Positions 53,891 through 64,000 of a stretch of 64,000 nucleotides of DNA are shown one piece after another. The notes under the pieces are model-generated. The model searched no databases and was not told where the DNA came from. It saw only the letters and a list, made by a program, of their open reading frames with translations. This stretch comes from Bos javanicus (Eukaryota > Chordata > Mammalia > Artiodactyla > Bovidae): positions 7,980,854-8,044,853 of the forward strand of contig NC_083897.1 of assembly GCF_032452875.1 (NCBI RefSeq), read 5' to 3'. How positions within the stretch are numbered: position 1 is the stretch's first letter; each line of letters starts with the position of its first letter. Both the position numbers and the translations under genes were made by a program.

Positions 53891-54595
53891 CGAGTCCAAG
53901 AACTTTCTTAAAAAAATGATCAAAGGGGACCCCCCCCACCCCCCTCCATCTGATGCCTGTGCCAGGTATGGAGCTGGGTGGAGTGTGTCTGGTAAGAGCA
54001 TGTGAACAGAAAGAATAGAAGCCAAAGACCTTCCGGAAGAGGAAATTAGCTAGTAATTCTTTCCAACCTTTGTCACCTCCCCAGCATATTCTGTGAGTAA
54101 AACAAAATTCAGTCTAACTTTCAGTTTCATTATTTTAACTCCATAATACACTTAATTGTTTTCTCATCGGGAGGAGGGAGAGTGGTTATTGCTGACACTA
54201 AGCAACAGCCCTCTCCACCTCCAAAAAAAGAAAAACGTCAATCAAAGCTTTGTAAAAAAAAAAAAAAAAAACCTATCAATTTTAATAATCTACTACTTTG
54301 TTTTCAGATATAATTGCATCACTACTTATGTCACAAATGTGCTACCATGATAGTTAATGGCAGAGAAATTTACTCTTGTAAGGTCGGAGGTTTCTATAGT
54401 GTTTCTTTTCTCTCCTTTTTTACTTAACATTTGTTATATCCAGTTCAAGAGAATACTGTGACAGCCATCTTAGAATTATCACACTTTATTTTTTTTTTCA
54501 CTGTATTTTTTTTTTCATCAATCAGTGATTTTATTAACTCTTATCTTAAACTTTTTCTACACATTTTTTCCTGTTATTGAATTATCACACTTTAG
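53891..54595. other. Presumed start of intron 1
   Basis: Composition falls quickly to AT-rich after a C-run at 53930-53947. An A-run lies at 54254-54271. No repeat family is recognised, and there is no exon with acceptor/donor pairing. Confidence 0.4.
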
Positions 54596-54599
54596 AACT

Positions 54600-54712
54600 G
54601 GAAGGGGTCTTAGTCCACCCATGATACTTACAAAAGCAGAAACTAAGGCATAGGAAGATGTCATGGCTTGCCTAATGCTAGTCGATTCCTTGCTGTTGCT
54701 CTTTCTGTGCAA
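54600..54712 (-). mobile_element. MIR-like fragment
   Basis: aaaagcagaaactaaggcat, gtcatggcttgcctaatgct: antisense MIR core, diverged. Confidence 0.6.
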
Positions 54713-54859
54713 CTGCTCCACTTAGCCTCCAATCAAGACAATGAAGATGTATTCAGTGAACATTTCTGAAGCATATACCACTTTGTGCCATACAACTGTG
54801 CTACCTACTTAAAGTGTATTTAACATGTTTATGAAGCCAGTGCTTGTGGTATTTTTCTT

Positions 54860-55080
54860 CATCATTGAAGAAGTTAAAAAGATTTATACATACACACACA
54901 TCTAGATGTATGTGCTCAGAAAAGTTCTTGAAGGATGTACAAAGAAAATGTTAACAGTGGTTACTTCTGGAGGTTGGAGGGAGGCTTTTTATTTTGCACC
55001 TCACGTGTGACCTAAGGTACTGTTTGAAATTCTCACCGTGAACAAGTATTGATTTTAAAGCTAAAACAAGTTTTAAAGTT
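54860..55080 (+). mobile_element. Old L1M-like fragment
   Basis: gtggttacttctggaggttg and tactgtttgaaattctcacc match the common mammalian L1M-type 3' wording, also seen weakly at 61850-62000. Confidence 0.5.
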
Positions 55081-55499
55081 TTCACACATGTATGTATATG
55101 TATGTATATCAGTATAAACAAGTATCAATGGTATGTGTATATATACCCATATGTATTTATGTATCAGTGATTTGTAAAATCCAGAGAGGTTCATGTCAGC
55201 CCAACTGGCAAAGCAGGCCTGATTATCTGATGCTCATATTTCATCTTTGGTTTTCTCCTGTTGCTCCTAATGTAAGAAGGTAACGATATTGTATTAGTCT
55301 TTATATAGTTTTGGAAAATATGCTAAGCTTTTAATTATTGAATAATTAACAAATTATAACATTCAGGATATCAAATTTGACACAAAAAAAATTCTGAACG
55401 TAGAAATCTTTGTAAAAATCATATAAAAAAATTAAGACAGTAAAGGTCCCTGGTGATTAGTAGTTCAGCTCTTTTGTTTTTATTACCAGGTTAAGACGC

Positions 55500-55612
55500 A
55501 AGAAAAAAAAAGTGAATTGCCCAAGGTCATATATCTAATTATTAACAGAGCTTGGACTAGAGTCTAGGTCCTAGTCCAGTGCACCTTGTACTACACCTGT
55601 AATTTTACTGCT
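55500..55612 (-). mobile_element. MIR fragment
   Basis: gtgaattgcccaaggtcata, agagcttggactagagtcta: antisense MIR core. Confidence 0.8.
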
Positions 55613-55715
55613 TTCTAGTGCGTTCGATGACTCCAACGAGGTGGGGGAGAAGGGAATACTGACTAAAAGTCAGGTCCATTTCACTAGATAAGAATTACTG
55701 TAATTAATGACTCAG

Positions 55716-55846
55716 TTAACTTGTATAGAGCTTGAAATATTTAACTAACATAAATGTTCCCCTTGTATTTGGTTGTAAACATTAACTTGTATTGTGCTTG
55801 AAGTATTTTACTAACATAAATGTTCCCTTGTATTTGGTTATAAACA
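55716..55846. repeat. 66 bp tandem duplication
   Basis: Two units starting ttaacttgtat (55716 and 55782), each containing ctaacataaatgttcc and ttgtatttggtt. They differ at a few positions plus a 1 bp indel. A third unit begins (ttaact) and stops. Confidence 0.92.
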
Positions 55847-56009
55847 TTAACTCATTTAGTAAATGGTTTGTTTATATTATAAATGCTTAGAGACTCCAAG
55901 TGTGAAATAATGATATTTTCCTGTTTTTGTTTGGTCCCATATTTAAATCTGGTAGCTGGTACTAACAGATTTTAAAAAACCCGCTGATTTATTAAAAAAA
56001 AAAAAAAAA

Positions 56010-56125
56010 CTTACTGAGCACCTACAGTATATGCCAGGTATTGTACTATGTGGTAGAATCCCAAAGATGAATATGGCAAAATAGATGCCCTTGTTCTCTT
56101 GAGGTTGGGAGATTATCATGAGCTG
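56010..56125 (+). mobile_element. Ancient interspersed repeat fragment
   Basis: actgagcacctacagtatat, gccaggtattgtactatgtg, atgcccttgttctcttgagg. Confidence 0.65.
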
Positions 56126-56289
56126 TCATGTCTCAAACTTTGTGGTCTAATCTGGTAATAGTATTACAGAATGTAATCTGTAGCACAGTTTAAGGTCATT
56201 GTGTGAGTAGATTTGAGGAGGTTAAAAACAGTAGTGGAACAAATATTATTTTCACATCTTAGAGGTCATGTGGTACAATGGAAAGAGCC

Positions 56290-56480
56290 TTAGATTGAAA
56301 GCCTGAGTTCCTGTGTTGAGTTTGTTTCTGATTAGCTGAGGGATTGTGAGCGAATCATTCAACCTCGTTGCCTCCATGTTTCTTTTTCATAAATTTTAAA
56401 GTATATTTGTTCCACTTAATTCAAAGCATGAAAAGAGCATTTGGAATATTATATAAGAAAAATGTATCTGCCATAAGAAC
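56290..56480 (+). mobile_element. MIR fragment
   Basis: tgattagctgagggattgtg, gcgaatcattcaacctcgtt; the 3' half is degraded. Confidence 0.65.
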
Positions 56481-57110
56481 TTGAGGCCAAACTTACGTTA
56501 TATGTTAATCTACTCTGCATATACTTAGTAGGTTGTCCTTTGTATGATAAAAGCATATTTATGTCCATTTTGTAGAACTTGGCATGGACTTTTATTTATA
56601 ATTATGATATAGTTGTAGCTGTGCTATTTGATACATTTGGGGATTTTATTTGGTATAATTGGTACCCAGTCTTTGTTCTGGATACATGTGATTCACTGTC
56701 ATTCTGATCTGCTTCTATAATACATGAATATTTTCAAGAATATGGGTTGTGGTAAAAAGCGAGGTTTACCTGCATTGACTGGGAATAGCTTGAACTCAGA
56801 TGGTCAGACAGAGGTTGAACTGAGTGAGTTAAAGCTAATGTCCTAAACTGGGCAAAGCTGGTGCCACTGTGTATTCTCTGGTATATCTGTAAATACTTAT
56901 ATATGGTTTGAACTTTTATGCTTATTCCTGTAATGATTTTTTTGACCTCATAACACAGACTTCTCAGCATATATTGCTATGTGATGTGCTTTTTGTGGCT
57001 CCACCTAATTTTTCAAGCCCTGAAAGGGCACAGAGCCTAACATTTTTTACCTTACTGGACTACCCTTTCTACAAATAATTCCAATAGTAATTTCCTTATA
57101 CCTTTTGTTA
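56481..57110. other. Unassigned AT-rich intron-like DNA
   Basis: No recognised element, RNA or exon. Confidence 0.4.
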
Positions 57111-57111
57111 T

Positions 57112-57318
57112 TGTTCAGTTGCTCAGTCATGTCTGACTCTTTGCAACCTGATGGATTGTAGCCTGCCAGGCTTCTCTGACCATAAAAGTCTCCAGATAAG
57201 AATACTGGAGTCGGTAGCCATCCATTCCCTTCTTCAGGGGATCTTCCTGACCCAGTGATTGAACCCACATCTCCTGCATTGGCAGGTGGATTCTTTACCA
57301 TTGAGCCACCAGGGAAGT
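57112..57318 (-). mobile_element. Bov-tA SINE
   Basis: Antisense, gttcagttgctcagtcatgt to ccattgagccaccagggaag. The flanks tccttatacct and tccttacacct are the target-site duplication. First SINE of the ruminant type downstream of the CpG island. Confidence 0.94.
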
Positions 57319-57360
57319 GTCCTTACACCTAGATTGGTCATAATCACTGGGTTTGCATTT

Positions 57361-57573
57361 TTTCCCTGGTGGCTCAGATGGTAAAGCATCTGCGTACAAT
57401 GCGGGAGACCCGGATTCAGTCCCTGGGTCTGGAAGATCCCCTGGAGAAGGAAATGGCAACCCACTCCAGAATTCTTGCCTGGAGAATTCCATGGACGGAG
57501 GAGCCTGGTAGGCTACAGTCTATGGGGTCGCAAAGAGTCGGACATGACTGAGCGACTTCACTTTCACTTTCAC
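57361..57573 (+). mobile_element. Bov-tA SINE
   Basis: ttccctggtggctcagatgg to gactgagcgacttcactttc. It lies 42 bp from the inverted copy at 57112, so the pair can form a hairpin in RNA. Confidence 0.94.
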
Positions 57574-58264
57574 TGGCCACATGATCTTTGATGAGTAACA
57601 ACCAGTCAGAAAATCACTGTTTCCCAATATTTCAAATGGGTGTAGGATGTGTAGGTTAAATTAGCTACCACACATGAAAAAATTGTAGATTATAAAGCAC
57701 ATTACATATTTTAGTTATTATTGGAGGTAACATGGTAAAAGAGGATGGGCTGTGAAATCACACAAGTTCCTGGTTAAATTCTGACCTTTGAAACAAATAG
57801 GATTAGAAACTTAGTTTAAATTCAGCATGTTTTAGTAGATTAGAGAAAATGCATATAGTTAAAATGATGAGGTAGAGGGAAATGAAAATTGGTCTACAGT
57901 GTTTAAAACACATGGAGCATTCATTAAATATGTTGTACTATTTTAATGTGGCTTGTAGTCACTGTAGCAACGTTTCCTTCATTTTGTGTCATTTTTCAAC
58001 TCAATCCCAATGGAAGACAAACCTACTAAATGTTTGCTTAGAGACAACAGAGTGGCTTTTGGAAAGAGTACAATATTTTTGCTGGGGAAAAAGAAAAGAT
58101 ATTGCCCTTTATCAAGAACTTTTTTCTGTACTTGCTTGTGATCCCAACATGATCATGGAAGAGAATACTTAATCATGAGAAAGATTTAGGGTAGTTACTA
58201 CCCATTCACCAAGTCATTTATCAAAAAAACCTCAGAATGGCATTTGTGGAACCATCTGATTTTT
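57574..58264. other. Unassigned intron-like DNA
   Basis: No repeat recognised. A 96-codon plus-strand frame (57882-58172) has no family resemblance and no splice context. Confidence 0.4.
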
Positions 58265-58266
58265 TC

Positions 58267-58533
58267 CAGTACCATGGCACCCCACTGCAGTACTCTTGCT
58301 TGGAAAATCCCATGGACGGAGAAGCCTGGTGGGCTGCAGTCCATGGGATCGAGAAGAGTCGGAAGTGACTGAGCAACTTCACTTTCACTTTTCACTCTCA
58401 TGCATTGGAGAAGGAGATGGCAACCCACTCCAGTGTTTTTGCCTGGAGAATCCCAGGGACAGGGGAGCCTGGTGGGCTGCCGTCTGTGGGGTTGCACAGA
58501 GTCGGACATGACTGAAGCAACTTAGCAGTAGCA
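58267..58533 (+). mobile_element. Bov-A2 SINE
   Basis: Both monomers present, the first slightly truncated (accatggcaccccactgcag start), with a short agcagtagc tail. Confidence 0.94.
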
Positions 58534-58561
58534 TCCTGATCACTCTATCAGCATAAGTTAT

Positions 58562-58735
58562 CTGCTGCTGCTGCTGCTACTAAGTTGCTTCAGTTGTGTC
58601 CGACTCTGTGCGACCCCAGAGACAGCAGCCCACCGGACTCCCCCGTCCCTGGGATTCTCCAGGGAAGAACACTGGAGTGGGTTGCCATTTCCTTCTCCAA
58701 TGCATCAAAGTGAAAAGTGAAAGGGAAGTCTGAGC
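58562..58735 (-). mobile_element. Bov-A2 SINE, truncated
   Basis: A CTG run, one antisense monomer and the linker gtgaaaagtgaaagggaagt, then stops. It is inverted relative to its neighbour 28 bp away. Confidence 0.94.
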
Positions 58736-59270
58736 GAGTATCAAATAGAATAAGTTCTGGTTTCTGTGGCCTTCATCAAATCATTTAATTTCCTTATGCT
58801 TTAATTTCTTTATCTGAAAATGAAAAAGTGATTTCTATTATCCTGCTTAGCACAAATATAAGTAAATTATGTTGAATAAGTTTTGCCTTTGGATGTCAAA
58901 TATAATGATTTTACTTTTCCGTGTTCTTGATTCTGAGCTGCCCTTTTGTAAAAATTATTTCAGGGAAATTTTTGGCTGAAGATCAGGGGAGACTGCTTTC
59001 TTACCAGTGCCCAAAATTATTTTCTCAAGGTATTAAGTGAACAAGTTTAGAACTCCAGCAATAGATATCACTCAGACATTTTTCAGTGAAATCTTTTCTT
59101 TTCAACTCAAGTTAACAATAAGCAATCAGGTATTATTATTACTAATGTTTCTCAGCCTTCTCTGCTAGTGATTTACTGCTACCCAGGCAGTGGACCAAAA
59201 GACATGTGTTCACAGCCAACCACTTGTACATAACCTGGTTACTGCTTTTATCTCTGGGAGTTGACCTGTA
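58736..59270. other. Unassigned intron-like DNA
   Basis: The stretch 58760-58830 (tcatttaatttccttatgct) may be an old MIR. Nothing else is recognised. Confidence 0.35.
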
Positions 59271-59271
59271 T

Positions 59272-59398
59272 CCTCTTTTTTTTTTTTTTTTTTGGCCTTG
59301 CCACAGCATGCAGGATCTTAGTTCCCCAACTGGGGTCAAACTTTGCCATCTGCCGTGGGAGCCTGGACTCTTTAACCACTGGACTACCAGGGAAGGAC
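59272..59398 (-). mobile_element. CHR-type tRNA-Glu SINE
   Basis: A T17 run, ggccttgccacagcatgcag, ccactggactaccagggaag. Confidence 0.9.
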
Positions 59399-59585
59399 CC
59401 CCTTTTTTTAACTTGATAATTGACAATAATATTACAAAGTAGCAAGTTGACAAATTCTCAGAATAGGCAAAAAGATAAGGACCTAAGAATACATTCTTTC
59501 CTCTCCTTGTTATAAGTTATAAAAATTATTTTCTGTGAAAAAAGAGCCAAAACCTTGCAATAGCAGGCCCCACTAATGATAGCTT

Positions 59586-59854
59586 GCTGCTGCTATGTCG
59601 ATTCAGTCGTGTCCGACTCTGTGCAACCCCATAGATGGCAGCCCACCAGGCTCCCCGTCCCTGGGATTCTCCAGGCAAGAACACTGGAGTGGGTTGCTAT
59701 TTCCTTCTCCAATGCATGAAAGTGAAAAGTGAAACTGAAGTTGCTCAGTCGTGTCCGACTCCTAGCGACCCCATGGACTGCAGCCTACCAGGCTCCTCCA
59801 TCCATGGGATTTTCCAGGCAAGAGTACTGGAGTGGGGTGCTATTGCCTTCTCCC
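59586..59854 (-). mobile_element. Bov-A2 SINE, full dimer
   Basis: Antisense. Exact 11 bp target-site duplication aatgatagctt (59575-59585 and 59855-59865). Confidence 0.97.
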
Positions 59855-60133
59855 AATGATAGCTTACCATGCCATTTTATTCACAGGTGAAGGAAACATT
59901 GTCATATGGCAGATAGCCAAATAACACCCCCAGCCTGCTGGGCACAATTGTATAAAGGACCTTGACTGATCAAGAGTCCAACTGCTTTTTTCTTTTAATT
60001 AGAATCTATTTGCTGGATAAAATTTAGAAAATTAAGAAAACTGTAAAGAAGAAAATTAAAGTCAGTAATCCCAGTACCCAGAGATAACCACAGTAGAGTT
60101 TTAATATGTAATTTAGCCTAAATCTTTATATAT

Positions 60134-60329
60134 CACTCAGTCGTGTCCAACTCTTTGCGACCCCATGGACTGTAGCCTGCCAGTCTCCTCTGTCCATGGA
60201 ATTCTCCAGACCAGAATACTGGAGTGGATAGCCATTCCCTTCTCCAGGGTATCTTCCCAACCCACGGATCGAACCTAGGTCTCCAGCATTGCAGGCGAAT
60301 TCTTCACTAACTGAGCCACCGGAGAAGCC
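60134..60329 (-). mobile_element. Bov-tA SINE
   Basis: Antisense, cactcagtcgtgtccaactc to actgagccaccggagaagcc. The flanks have the similar sequences ctttatatat and cttatatatt. Confidence 0.94.
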
Positions 60330-60440
60330 TCTTATATATTGGTATTTTTTATAATTGGGGTTATATTAGACAATATTGTTTTATAACAAGCTTTTATCAC
60401 TTAATACAACATCATGAACACATATTTGTGTCGTTTAGTA

Positions 60441-60984
60441 GTGTCAGGCAAGTGTATGCTTCTCGGTTCTTGTCTCTTCACAATGATTTGGAGCGATAGA
60501 CATTAAAGCCCTCAGCGTGTCACAGCTCTTGGGTCTTGAACAAACCGTGTCATAGCTCTTAGACAAATAAGTGTTACAGCTCTGTTTTATTTAGAAGATA
60601 GCAGGAGAATCCATCCTCGAAGAAGAGAGTGGAGGAGCACGCGCGTGGGGGTGGGGGAGAGAGAGAGAGAAAGAGCATTCGCACGCGGGGGAGAGAGTGA
60701 GAGAGAAAGAGTGTACGCGGCGGTGGGCGGGGGCGGGGGGGGGGGGGGAGGCTGGCAGCGGGGGAGCTCAAGAGAGCACCTGGCTCCTCCTTTTATATGT
60801 CGTCTTCCCCCTGGGCCTGCACTATGCAAATTGGCAGGAGTGCTGTTCTACCTGAAGTCCTCACTGGGGTCCTCCTCGGACCTTTCTTTGACCTTCCTTT
60901 GTTGTATTTTCGAGGGCTTTTCCCTTCCTTGTCTTTTAGCCACTGCCATTTTGGACTCCTTTTCTCTATTCTAACTACCTAACA
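60441..60984 (-). mobile_element. Solo LTR of an ERVK-type ruminant endogenous retrovirus
   Basis: On the minus strand it runs from TGTTAGG to CCTGACA, with a 6 bp target-site duplication ttagta (60435-60440 and 60985-60990), the length typical of class II (ERVK) insertions. On that strand the TATA-like catataaaaggagga and the poly(A) signal ctaaataaaacag appear in U3-R order. Between them lie GA-rich runs and a 15-base C run. No gag, pol or env adjoins, so the internal region was removed by LTR-LTR recombination. It is inserted in an L1M. Confidence 0.9.
60649..60752. repeat. GA-rich and poly-G tracts inside the LTR
   Basis: gagagagagagagaaagagc, a second ggggagagagtgagagagaa unit, and a G-run at about 60736-60750. 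Expanded low-complexity DNA in the R/U5 region of the LTR. Confidence 0.85.
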
Positions 60985-61599
60985 TTAGTATTCTACAACC
61001 TAAGTTTTTAAAGGTTGCCTAGTATCTACATTAACAAAATGTTGTCCTCTTTTGTTGGAAATGAGTTTTTTTTTAAATAAATATTGCTGTACTGAACATC
61101 CTCATATACATATTTTTAAAAAAACATCCTTGATCATTTCCTTAGTGTTAATGCTTTAGTACTAGAATGGCTGGTTCAGAAAGTAACCATATATTTAAAG
61201 CTTTTAGAATGTATTGTCAGATTGCTCTCTAGAAAAGGTGTACCAGTTTTTAGTTCCACCAACAAGAATGACTGTTGTCCTTTATCTTCTCATCTGCTGG
61301 ATTTTTATTGTTAGTGGTGGCAATCTCTGCCAGAACGTACAAAAATGGTATCTTTTGAAATGTTTATTTCTTTTATCACTCATGATATTTAACATTTTTG
61401 CATGTTTGTTGGCCATTAGTATTTGCTACTTGTAACTTGTTTTCTGCTGAGATGTTCTTTTTTTTTTTTTTTCCATAGATTAATATGAGCTTTCAAGCTT
61501 TAAGACTATTCCTGGTCGAAAACAAGATAGATAAAAAATAAGTGGTGATAGGACACACTGCTGTGTGAGATCACTTTAATATTGACGTTAAAAACAAAC

Positions 61600-61680
61600 A
61601 GGAACTTTCCTGGTGGCCCAGTAGTTAAGACTCCACAATCCCAGTGCAGGGGGGCAGGGGTTCAATCCCAGTCACACAGT
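61600..61680 (+). mobile_element. CHR-type SINE fragment
   Basis: aactttcctggtggcccagt, gggttcaatcccagtcaca: the tRNA-derived head only. Confidence 0.85.
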
Positions 61681-62970
61681 ATTGCCAACATTTTAAAAAA
61701 TGCAAATGAACAGGAGGACATTAAGTCCAACATATTTTATAATAGTAAAAAAATTGTTAGCTTTAGAAAAGCCTGGAAGTGAAGATGCATAACTGTGTGT
61801 GTGTATATTAACATTTGTGTTTTTTAAAATGCTGTAACACATCTCTGAAAGACTGTGGGAGAAACTGGTAAGAGTGATTGCTTCTTGGAAGGGAACTGGA
61901 GGTTTAAGGTACAGGGGTGGAATGGATGCAACTTTTGTACCTCTCGAATTTGATCATGTGTGTATTTTCTCTTTTTAAAAATATACATTTAAAATTCATG
62001 TTCAGCAATATGAAATTGTGAGGTTATGATAGATTCATATAGTCAGATACTAGTCATCCAGTTAAAATAATGTTCTAATCTATATAAAAATTGATGTGGA
62101 GAGATGCTTATGATATATTTTTAAGTAGAAAAAAGCAAATTATAAAAATGCCATATAAGTCCTCATTAGAAATATTTATAATGTGCATGTATACATGTAC
62201 ACAGAAAAGGGTCTTAAAGGATAAACGTATTAAAGTATTCACAGTCTGAATAATAGGCTTCTTTTTTCCTCCTCTTTTAAAAAGAAAAACCCTTGTTTGT
62301 ATTAAATATTGGGTTGGTATCCATCATGAGATTTTGTCTTTCTGCCTATTCTGATTTTAGCATAGATTTTTTATCTATTAATAGACTCTGAATAAGCATA
62401 AACAGTATTAATCTATGCTGTGGATCTACAGTTTGGGCTATAGATGGTTTGTGTTTGAATCAAAGACTTGATTAACAAGCACTATAAATTGTCTTAAGTA
62501 CTGAACAGTTTTCAGCAAAATGGAAGAGGGGATACTAGTGATTTTGAACCTTCTTATGATCTTAAGTGAATTATTGAGCCCCAAATCTGTGTATTCTTCA
62601 TTCAAAAAAAAAAAAAAAAAACATTCTTTGAGGGAGCACAGTCTCATGATTTACTGAAGAAAAGATGACAGAATACCTTACTGTGGGTCCATTCTGAGAG
62701 AACTATACCTGCGGAGTTAATTATTATAAACAGTTTGGCAAAGATTGGAGGTCTGGGCTCAAATTTAAGTATTACTATGACTTTCTAAATAAAGTGTAGA
62801 ACATGTAATTGATACTCCCTTTGTTGATTCTCAGCATGGCCTTTCAGGTATTTACAGAAGTAGGCTTCATGATCAAGCATATATTTTAGTCAACAGTATT
62901 AATAAGTTGATGTTATTGACTGAGCTTATGGGCTAAGTGCTCCTTAACGCCATTCAGTTATTTGAGTGGC
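61681..62970. other. Intron-like DNA with weak L1M traces
   Basis: 61850-62000 (gattgcttcttggaagggaa) is L1M-like. A runs of 18 lie at about 62605-62622. Otherwise unrecognised, with no exon evidence. Confidence 0.35.
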
Positions 62971-62971
62971 T

Positions 62972-63093
62972 CAAATGGCAACCCACTCCAGCTTTCTTGC
63001 CTGGAGAATCCCAGGGATGGAGGAGCCTGGTGGGCTGCCGTCTATGGGGTCGCACAGAGTTGGACAAGACTGAAGCGACTTAGCAGCAGTGCT
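62972..63093 (+). mobile_element. Bov-A SINE monomer
   Basis: caaatggcaacccactccag to gactgaagcgacttagcagc. Confidence 0.93.
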
Positions 63094-63854
63094 TAATTTT
63101 AGGGAGAGAACTTTTGATTTTATTGAATGTAATTAACCTCAAAAATGTTCTGTTGACCATTTAACTTAAATGAAAATATGCTTCATGGTTTGAAGAACCT
63201 AGTAGTATAAATTAACAATTTGACTAAAAGTTGAATTTTTGTGTCAATGCATCATAGTATAATAAAACTGAATTTTAAAAATCTGTTTTTTAAAAATATA
63301 CCCCTTTTGTTGAAGGCAAGTAGATTTTTAAAATTCAGCTTTTTAATACTATGTTATATTTATGTAGATACCTTTTTTAAGATACTACAATTTTGTAAAT
63401 CAAAATGCTGTTTCTAAACAGGGAACTAATACTTTTAAGATTATTATAAGAGGGATTGACCTCCACTGGGTCAGGGAGAATGTTGCTAGTTTGATGAGAT
63501 CTCTATGCTGGATCTTCTGTAGGGCCAAGAAACAACTGATGAAAAAAATCTTAAAATATTTCTACACATAATGAGCAAAGAGAGAATCTTAAGATAAATT
63601 TTAAATTATGGTGTTTTGGGTTAGCACACATAAGATTTTTATTATATTACTATGAAAAATTGTATGAATCATATTTTTGAAATGTGATTTGAGTTTTACT
63701 GTTTACATAATATGCATATATTTCCTATTTTGGTCACATTTTCTGGTCACAGTGGCATATTAACAATTTTTACTACTCACAGTGATTTCAAGAGTCCATT
63801 GGAGGTGGTGGGTAGAATGTGGAATAGTGTCAGCTGTGACCAAATAGAGGTGGT
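63094..63854. other. Unassigned AT-rich intron-like DNA
   Basis: No repeat, RNA or exon recognised. Confidence 0.4.
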
Positions 63855-63985
63855 TCAACATTCATTCTTTTGCCCAACATTGATTAAGCACTACTGTGTC
63901 ACTCATTGCTTTAGGAATTGGGAATACAAATGTGATAGGGCAGAGCCCTTGCCATAAAGGACCTTCATTCTAACAATATAGGTAC
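63855..63985 (+). mobile_element. Ancient interspersed repeat fragment
   Basis: cccaacattgattaagcact, actcattgctttaggaattg, ggaccttcattctaacaata: same family as near 46815 and 56010. Confidence 0.6.
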
Positions 63986-64000
63986 ACCTATAAACATACA

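Larger units (their letters stand above)
60330..61440 (-). mobile_element. Old L1M split by a solo LTR
   Basis: Left piece 60330-60440 (tgttttataacaagctttta) and right piece 60985-61440 (gaatggctggttcagaaagt, gttccaccaacaagaatgac) are antisense L1M sequence. No coding capacity. Confidence 0.75.

Noticed and set aside
6850..63093. Repeated recurring blocks as a possible CRISPR-like array
   Set aside because: The repeats are dispersed SINEs with target-site duplications in a mammalian genome, not regularly spaced direct repeats.

Overview
The window comes from a ruminant nuclear genome, almost certainly a bovid. The evidence is its repeat set: BovB (RTE) LINEs, BovB-derived Bov-A and Bov-A2 SINEs, tRNA-Glu/Bov-A chimeric Bov-tA SINEs, tRNA-Glu CHR-type SINEs, ruminant L1 tails and ruminant endogenous-retrovirus LTRs, all over older mammalian L1M, MIR, MLT1 and Tigger sequence. 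I cannot tell cattle, sheep and goat apart. No protein-coding exon is convincing anywhere. The longest open frame, 289 codons at 3806-4675 on the minus strand, is a fragment of BovB reverse transcriptase. Other open frames lie in repeats, antisense to repeats, or in GC-rich DNA. Repeat family names are from memory of consensus sequences, not from a search.

Layout. 0-23 kb: repeat-rich intergenic DNA holding a 1.2 kb CpG-rich inverted duplication (arms 1875-3098 and 20511-21724, 17.4 kb apart). Most of the arm is almost identical between copies and the inner edge is more diverged. An L1M at 3.35-6.2 kb carries BovB, Tigger1 and CHR insertions. 23-46 kb: MLT1 copies, one split by a 789 bp poly(A)-tailed insertion (24216-25004); a decayed tRNA-Asp(GTC) copy at 31974-32045; long L1M 3' regions with nested SINEs; and a BovB flanked by a perfect 15 bp target-site duplication (39074-39500). 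46-52 kb: one ancient repeat broken by an L1 and three BovB pieces, followed by a fourth long BovB; two of these form a long head-to-head inverted pair. 52-54 kb: an antisense LTR, then a strong CpG island (about 53030-53890) with GC-box, NRF1-like, YY1-like and ETS-like sites and good splice donors. It is probably the promoter and first exon of a plus-strand gene whose body lies beyond the window. 54-64 kb: AT-rich DNA fitting a long first intron, with old repeats, a SINE-poor zone next to the island, and a solo ERVK-type LTR with a 6 bp target-site duplication at 60441-60984.

There is no operon-like or pathway organisation. Biologically the window is one likely promoter in a thick, datable stack of transposon insertions. 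The items most worth pursuing are the inverted duplication, the chimeric retroinsertion, the CpG-island promoter and the inverted BovB pair.
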